7,329 bases of DNA from Aquisalimonas sp. (GTDB lineage: Bacteria > Pseudomonadota > Gammaproteobacteria > Nitrococcales > Aquisalimonadaceae): contig SKYZ01000235.1 in the NCBI GenBank assembly GCA_007127625.1, positions 1 through 7,329 of the forward strand, given 5' to 3'. Position numbers and translations under genes: made by a program. Each line of letters begins with the position of its first letter. The stretch's first letter is position 1. Below are positions 1-5,124 of this stretch, piece after piece. The notes under the pieces were generated by a model, which was given only the letters and a program-made list of their open reading frames with translations, searched no databases and was not told where the DNA came from.

Positions 1-149
1 CTTTGTCGCGCACACTGCGTGAGGCCATGGGGCGTGTCGAGGATATTCTCGATCGGCCGGTGCGGGAGCTGTTCGAGTTCGAGCGCGGGCGCGACGCGCC
101 TGCTGCACCGCTGCCCGAACGGCTCGGGCGCAAAGCCGGAGAAGGATGA
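1..149 (+). CDS. 3'-terminal fragment of an unrecognised protein
   Basis: A reading frame open from the left edge (first full codon at position 3) ends at TGA 147-149, giving the last 48 residues of a protein. The visible tail is strongly charged (many Arg and Glu) and includes the stretch DILDRPVRELFEFERGR, then a Pro/Ala/Gly-rich end that looks disordered. Codon third positions are G/C-rich as in the neighbouring genes, which supports real coding. The stop lies 19 bp before the acylphosphatase start, so the two are probably co-transcribed. I do not recognise the family and the fragment has no catalytic motif or membrane segment. The competing frame that would extend acylphosphatase upstream to position 19 gives a Ser/Cys/Arg-rich unlikely peptide and is rejected. 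Confidence 0.6.
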   Translation, partial: LSRTLREAMGRVEDILDRPVRELFEFERGRDAPAAPLPERLGRKAGEG

Positions 150-168
150 GCTTTGGGGGGATTCCGAC

Positions 169-444
169 ATGAGCGAGCGCTGCGTGTTGTGCCACGTCGC
201 CGGACGAGTTCAGGGCGTGTTCTTTCGGGGTAGCGCACAGGAGGAAGCGCGGCGGCTGGGCCTGCGTGGGTACGCCCAGAATCTGCCCGACGGCCGTGTT
301 CGCATCCTCGCCTGCGGCGACGACGAGGGCCTGGCGATGTTCCGCGAGTGGGTCGCCGCCGGGCCTCAGGGAGCCCGCGTCGACAGCGTGGACTGGCAGG
401 AGGATGTGGACGAGGAACCGCCGGCGGGGTTTCAGGTCCGCTGA
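169..444 (+). CDS. acyP: Acylphosphatase
   Basis: A 91-residue protein, the usual size for acylphosphatase (EC 3.6.1.7), a small cytosolic enzyme that hydrolyses acyl phosphates such as acetyl phosphate or carbamoyl phosphate to a carboxylate and phosphate. The signature is seen directly: GRVQGVFFR at residues 12-20, with the phosphate-binding Arg at 20, and GYAQNLPDGRV at 34-44, with the catalytic Asn at 38. The family's single ferredoxin-like fold accounts for the whole length; there is no signal peptide or extra domain. The ATG at 169 has a G-rich Shine-Dalgarno-like run (155-160) about 8 nt upstream and places the family motif at the normal distance from the N-terminus. It follows the upstream partial gene by 19 bp, suggesting one transcript. 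Its physiological substrate cannot be read from this context. Family assignment is firm. Confidence 0.96.
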   Translation: MSERCVLCHVAGRVQGVFFRGSAQEEARRLGLRGYAQNLPDGRVRILACGDDEGLAMFREWVAAGPQGARVDSVDWQEDVDEEPPAGFQVR

Positions 445-472
445 GTGGATGCCGGGACGACGGCCCGGGCGA

Positions 473-503
473 TTGGATTCGGTGACGTCATAATGGGTAT
501 ACT
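473..503 (+). promoter_or_regulatory. Possible promoter for the cytochrome c pair
   Basis: The 193-bp gap between acylphosphatase and the first cytochrome contains TTGGAT (473-478) and TATACT (498-503), which resemble sigma-70 -35 and -10 hexamers, but the 19-bp spacer is longer than ideal. Between them lies the perfect palindrome TGACGTCA (483-490). The -10 sits inside an imperfect dyad, ATGGGTATACTCAT (493-506), whose arms match except for one pair. The transcript would have a leader of about 125 nt. It is a candidate by motif only. Confidence 0.3.
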
Positions 504-637
504 CATGGCGTCTTTCCGATCCACTTTACCGGCGCGACCGATCGTGGAAAGATGGCGACCTGTTTCGGCGCTGGTCACGGGGCAGCCTCCGGCGTCGGCG
601 CCGTAACCGAACCAGATCCAGAACAAGAGAGCACTTG

Positions 638-964
638 ATGAGACTCAACACCCTGTTTCTCGGAGCGGCGCTTAGCGCTCTGGCAATGGCGAGCTCGGTG
701 CAGGCCGATGAGGGCGGTGATCCGGTGGTCGGCGAGACCCTGGCCACGACCTGCATGGGCTGTCATGCAGTCGAGGGTGCGCGCAACGCCTATCCCTCCT
801 ATCGTGTTCCCAAGATTGGCGGCCAGTACCAGCAATACCTCGTGGATGCGTTGAAGGCGTATCGAGATGGTGAACGGCCGCATCCCACCATGCGGGCGCA
901 GGCGCTGACACTGACCGAGCAGGAAATGCGTGACATCGCCGCCTTCTTCGCACAGGAGCGCTAG
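638..964 (+). CDS. Secreted monoheme cytochrome c (c4/c553-like), first of a tandem pair
   Basis: A 108-residue class I cytochrome c. Residues 1-23 form a signal peptide (hydrophobic core LFLGAALSALAMA, likely cleavage after Val-Gln-Ala 23), so the mature protein of about 85 residues should be periplasmic with covalently bound haem. The haem-binding CMGCH is at 39-43 and the likely axial Met is M85 (PTMRAQ). The block PKIGGQYQQYLVDALKAYRDG (58-78) and the end MRDIAAFFA are typical of the cytochrome c4/c553 family (COG2863-like), which carries electrons between respiratory complexes and terminal oxidases or reductases. The ATG at 638 is preferred over the adjacent in-frame TTG at 635 because AAGAGA (625-630) gives a 7-nt Shine-Dalgarno spacing. 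A second homologous gene follows 49 bp later. The electron partner is not identifiable here. Confidence 0.92.
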   Translation: MRLNTLFLGAALSALAMASSVQADEGGDPVVGETLATTCMGCHAVEGARNAYPSYRVPKIGGQYQQYLVDALKAYRDGERPHPTMRAQALTLTEQEMRDIAAFFAQER

Positions 965-1013
965 GCGACACGCGCGTTGGATGCACTTCTCCAGTTACGG
1001 ACCGCAGAGAACA

Positions 1014-1358
1014 ATGATGAAATACACCCTTGCTACCGCTGCTGGCTCGGTTGCCCTGCTTGCCTCGGGCGCTGCGCTTGCCATCGACCGTGGTGACCCG
1101 TCGGCCGGCGAGCGGATTGCCGAAGATCAGTGCATGGCCTGCCATGCGGTGGATCAATCCCTCGGGAATCCGGAATGGCCGAAGATTGCCGGACAGTACG
1201 GCAACTATCTGCTCCATTCGCTCAGGGAGTACAAGGACGGTACCCGGGAGAATGCGGTGATGCAGGGCCAGGTGGAGGATCTGTCGCTGCAGGATCTGCG
1301 CGATGTGGCTTCGTACTATTCCCGGCTGGACGGCGATCTGTACGTCCCTCGCCGCTGA
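1014..1358 (+). CDS. Secreted monoheme cytochrome c (c4/c553-like), second of a tandem pair
   Basis: A 114-residue paralogue of the preceding cytochrome. A signal peptide spans about residues 1-23 (hydrophobic core LATAAGSVALLASG, cleavage likely after Ala-Leu-Ala). The mature protein carries the haem motif CMACH at 40-44, the family block WPKIAGQYGNYLLHSLREYKDG (split around residues 55-76), a candidate axial Met at 83 (NAVMQGQ), and the C-terminal helix LQDLRDVASYYS. It should be a periplasmic electron carrier. Two adjacent ATGs (1014 and 1017) are possible: the GAGA at 1007-1010 is closer to ideal spacing for 1017, which would shorten the protein by one residue. An in-frame extension to 930 overlaps the previous gene and would put sequence ahead of the signal peptide, so it is rejected. 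The gene is probably in an operon with its upstream paralogue and faces the diguanylate cyclase gene tail to tail. Confidence 0.92.
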   Translation: MMKYTLATAAGSVALLASGAALAIDRGDPSAGERIAEDQCMACHAVDQSLGNPEWPKIAGQYGNYLLHSLREYKDGTRENAVMQGQVEDLSLQDLRDVASYYSRLDGDLYVPRR

Positions 1359-1368
1359 ACGATTCGCA

Positions 1369-1392
1369 CGGGCCTCCCCGGTCGGCGGCCCG
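1369..1392. terminator. Weak hairpin between convergent genes
   Basis: In the 51-bp space between the stop of the second cytochrome and the stop of the minus-strand cyclase gene, CGGGCC (1369-1374) pairs with GGCCCG (1387-1392) around a 12-nt loop. There is no U-tract on either strand, so this is at best a weak bidirectional terminator suggested by position. Confidence 0.25.
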
Positions 1393-2802
1393 CTCATGGC
1401 CGCAGCGGTTCAGTCCCCCGATACCACCCGGTTGCGGCCGTCGCCCTTGGCCTGGTAGAGGGCCCGGTCGGCGCGGGTGAACAGGGACTGCCAGGCCTCT
1501 CCCTGGCCGAGTTCCGCGACACCCACAGACACGGTGACGGGAATGGGCGTATCGCTGTCACCGAACTGCGCTGCCGCCACGGCGCTGCGCAATTTCTCTG
1601 CAACCGCGTTGGCGGCTTTCAGGGACGTCTCCGGCAGGATCAAGGTGAATTCCTCGCCGCCGTAGCGTGCCACGAAGTCCGACTCGCGCACCTGCTCCTG
1701 CAGCAGCTCGGCCATCTGGGTGAGGACCACGTCGCCGGTGGCATGGCCGTGCTGGTCGTTCACCGGCTTGAAGGCGTCGATGTCCACGACCAGCAGGCTC
1801 ATCGGTGGCCCGTAGCGCGCCGAGCGCACCGCCTCCTCCTGGATTCTCCGGTCGAATGCCGCTCGGTTGGCGATGCCCGTCAGGGCGTCCCGTTCCGCCC
1901 GTTTCTGTTCTGCCCGTAGTGCCTCGCGCAGGCGCAGTGATTCCTGCTCCATCGCCTTCAGCTGCTCATTGAGCGCTTGGTGGCGCTCCCGCGCCTGCCG
2001 GCGTCGGCAGCCCTGGGACTTGCGGTAGGAGGCGAACTCCTGGACAAGGGAATCCAGGTCGGCACTGATGATTCGGTGCGCCTGGCGCATGTCCCCCGTG
2101 TCGCGCAGGGTGTTCTGAATGGAGTGCACACGTTCCTGCACGGCCTGGTCCAGCCGTTGCTCGTCGGCATCCGCCTCCATGGCCTGGTCGTCGTCCGTCC
2201 GCAGCGCGGCATGAAGGTCGGCAAGCCGGCGTGACAGCTGCACCAGGAACGCCTCGAGTTCGGCGGTCTCGCTCTGGTTGGCCTCCACCAGAATTTCGGC
2301 AAGGCGGTCAATGTATCGAGCCAGTTCATCGACTGTGCCGGCGTTCGCCATGCACGGCCGCAGCTCACCCAGCCGCTCCTGGTAGGGGGCCGGCAGATTC
2401 AGGCGCGCCGTCATGGCGTCCAGCGGGGGCCGGAACCGTTCCAGGACGGTGTCCGGCCCGGCTGTAACGTTGGCGGGCCGGGCAGCCCCGCCGAGCCAGC
2501 GTTGCCACAGGCTCCTGGGCCGAGGTGAATCCGGGGGGCGAGTCGGTGCTGGTTCGCTGTCATCGTCTGGAAGTGCTTCAGCGGCGCCAAGCCGCCGGGC
2601 GACATCCGTTTCTTCGGCGTCATCCAGGGCGAGCAGCCCGCTTTCCAGCGCGCGGACCGCGGCGTCCACGGTTTCCGGCGTGGCCTGGTCGTCGCGCAAT
2701 GTCTGCCGGAGGGTGTCCAGTGAGTGATCCAGCACCTCCGAGCGCCCCCGGCTGGCGGTGATCAGGCGCAGGGCAGCGCGCCGCATCGCCTGCTGCAGCG
2801 GC

Positions 2803-4248
<1,446 letters not shown>

Positions 4249-4258
4249 GCGGGCACTG

Positions 4259-4264
4259 CCCTCC
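4259..4264 (-). promoter_or_regulatory. Ribosome binding site supporting the GTG start of the regulator
   Basis: Read on the minus strand this is GGAGGG, 10 nt before the GTG start at 4248. It is the only strong Shine-Dalgarno match near the N-terminus and supports the non-ATG start. Confidence 0.6.
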
Positions 4265-4284
4265 GGGTTTTCAGCGTGTGTCTG

Positions 4285-4318
4285 GAGGCGGCGTCACCGG
4301 CGCGGGCGATGCCGCCTC
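4285..4318. repeat. GC-rich inverted repeat upstream of the regulator
   Basis: GAGGCGGC (4285-4292) is perfectly complementary to GCCGCCTC (4311-4318). On the plus strand three further pairs, one of them G-U, extend the stem to about 11 bp with a 12-nt loop. It lies about 20 bp upstream of the regulator's Shine-Dalgarno. No U-tract follows on either strand, so a simple intrinsic terminator is unlikely; a leader hairpin or a protein site is more plausible. Confidence 0.55.
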
Positions 4319-4326
4319 GGTGTCCG

Positions 4327-4341
4327 TTCGTCTAAGACGAA
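4327..4341. promoter_or_regulatory. Perfect 15-bp palindrome, candidate operator
   Basis: TTCGTCTAAGACGAA has two perfect 7-bp arms about a single central A. The one-base centre makes an RNA hairpin impossible without melting the inner pairs, so a dimeric DNA-binding protein site is the likelier reading. It lies in the divergent intergenic region, 78 bp before the regulator start. Autoregulation by the adjacent regulator is possible but unproven. Confidence 0.45.
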
Positions 4342-4343
4342 AT

Positions 4344-4368
4344 GCACCATTGTCTCGAGATCTGGTGC
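4344..4368. promoter_or_regulatory. Second dyad in the divergent region, candidate operator
   Basis: GCACCA (4344-4349) and TGGTGC (4363-4368) form a perfect 6-bp inverted repeat around 13 bases that themselves contain the palindrome TCTCGAGA (4353-4360). The site begins two bases after the 15-bp palindrome, so the two could form a tandem operator. Its sequence is unlike that palindrome, so a second factor or a structural role is possible. Confidence 0.4.
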
Positions 4369-4400
4369 GTTGTGACCCAGTCGTTCACCCTTTGTGCCCC

Positions 4401-4429
4401 AATTTAGTTCATCAGCTTCCCGGAGTCAC
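4401..4429 (-). promoter_or_regulatory. Candidate sigma-70 promoter for the regulator-cyclase operon
   Basis: On the minus strand, GTGACT (4429-4424) and TAAATT (4406-4401) each match 4 of 6 consensus positions of -35 and -10 hexamers, with a 17-bp spacer. Transcription would start near 4394 and give a leader of about 145 nt that includes all three dyads listed in this gap. The local sequence is less GC-rich than the flanking genes. Motif evidence only. Confidence 0.35.
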
Positions 4430-4460
4430 CCGGTACCGGTCCCTGTTCTCGATGGCAGGC

Positions 4461-4469
4461 TGATATGAT
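4461..4469 (+). promoter_or_regulatory. Candidate extended -10 promoter for mobA
   Basis: TGATATGAT is an extended -10 element (TG, one base, then TATGAT at 4464-4469, 5 of 6 match to TATAAT). No good -35 is present at the expected distance, which is tolerated by extended -10 promoters. The predicted start near 4476 leaves a leader of about 28 nt before the mobA ATG. Confidence 0.4.
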
Positions 4470-4503
4470 CGGGGTTTCACGGTGGGCGAGGCGCGACTGA
4501 CAG

Positions 4504-5124
4504 ATGCATTCAAGTGATCCCGGACCGGTCACCGGCGTGGTTCTTGCCGGTGGACGGGCCACGCGCATGGGCGGCACCGACAAGGGGCTGCTGGAGGTGG
4601 CCAACACAGCCATGGTGGACCACGTGCTGCAGCGCCTGCGTCCCCAGACCGCGGCTTTGGTGATCAACGCCAACCGCAACCACGCAGACTACGCGACGCG
4701 TGGCTGTCCGGTGGTTGCGGATGCCTTCGGCGAGTTCGCCGGTCCCCTGGCCGGCATGGCGGCAGGGCTCGGGGCTGCCGCCACGGAGTGGTGCGTCACC
4801 GTACCCTGCGATTCGCCCCTTGTGCCGCCGGATCTCGTCGCCCGGCTGGCATCCGCACTCCGGGCCGAGGGGGCGGACCTGGCGGTGGCCGAGGGCGCCG
4901 GGCGCATGCAGCCGGTCTTCGCCCTGCTGCCGCGTCGCCTGCTGCCGGATCTGCACGGCTTCCTGGAAGAGGGCGGGCGCAAGATCGACGCCTGGTATGC
5001 CCGCCATACGGTGGCGCGGGCGGACTTTTCCGACACCGAAGAGGCGTTTCTCAATATCAATACACCGGAAGAGCGCGATCAGCTTGAAGCGCGCCTGATG
5101 CAGGGAGGCAACGCCGATGTCTGA
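4504..5124 (+). CDS. mobA: Molybdenum cofactor guanylyltransferase MobA
   Basis: A 206-residue cytosolic nucleotidyltransferase, near the usual length of about 190-210. MobA joins GMP from GTP to Mo-molybdopterin to make the guanine dinucleotide cofactor used by DMSO-reductase-family enzymes such as nitrate reductase and formate dehydrogenase. Seen in the sequence: the GTP-binding signature LAGGRATRMGGTDKG (14-28) with Lys27, the family motif INANRN (54-59), GPLAGMAAGL (80-89), the metal-binding VPCDSPLVP with Asp103, and the C-terminal FLNINTPEE. All expected residues are present. The ATG at 4504 has only a weak GAGG 12 nt upstream. No other molybdenum cofactor gene or molybdoenzyme lies in the window; instead the stop overlaps the start of a TPR protein gene by 8 bp, so the two form an operon. 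Confidence 0.96.
   Translation: MHSSDPGPVTGVVLAGGRATRMGGTDKGLLEVANTAMVDHVLQRLRPQTAALVINANRNHADYATRGCPVVADAFGEFAGPLAGMAAGLGAAATEWCVTVPCDSPLVPPDLVARLASALRAEGADLAVAEGAGRMQPVFALLPRRLLPDLHGFLEEGGRKIDAWYARHTVARADFSDTEEAFLNINTPEERDQLEARLMQGGNADV
5103..5108 (+). promoter_or_regulatory. Strong ribosome binding site inside the end of mobA
   Basis: GGGAGG lies 8 nt before the ATG at 5117. It decides the start of the downstream TPR gene, placing it within the last codons of mobA and pointing to translational coupling. Confidence 0.7.

Noticed and set aside
19..168. N-terminal extension of acylphosphatase to position 19
   Set aside because: The added 50 residues are Ser/Cys/Arg-rich, overlap the tail of the upstream gene in another frame, and exceed the normal acylphosphatase length.
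452..468. Possible terminator after acylphosphatase (CCGGG/CCCGG hairpin)
   Set aside because: The stem is only 5 bp and has no following T-tract; it is within chance expectation for this GC content.
4430..4439. Perfect 10-bp palindrome CCGGTACCGG near the candidate regulator promoter
   Set aside because: It is short and made of GC-rich dinucleotides common in this genome. It lies just upstream of the -35 candidate but there is no further support for a function.
4455..4470. Possible sigma-54 promoter upstream of mobA (TGGCAGG then a downstream element)
   Set aside because: The -24-like TGGCA is present but the GC of the -12 element (TTGCW) is missing at the right spacing; the extended -10 explains the site better.
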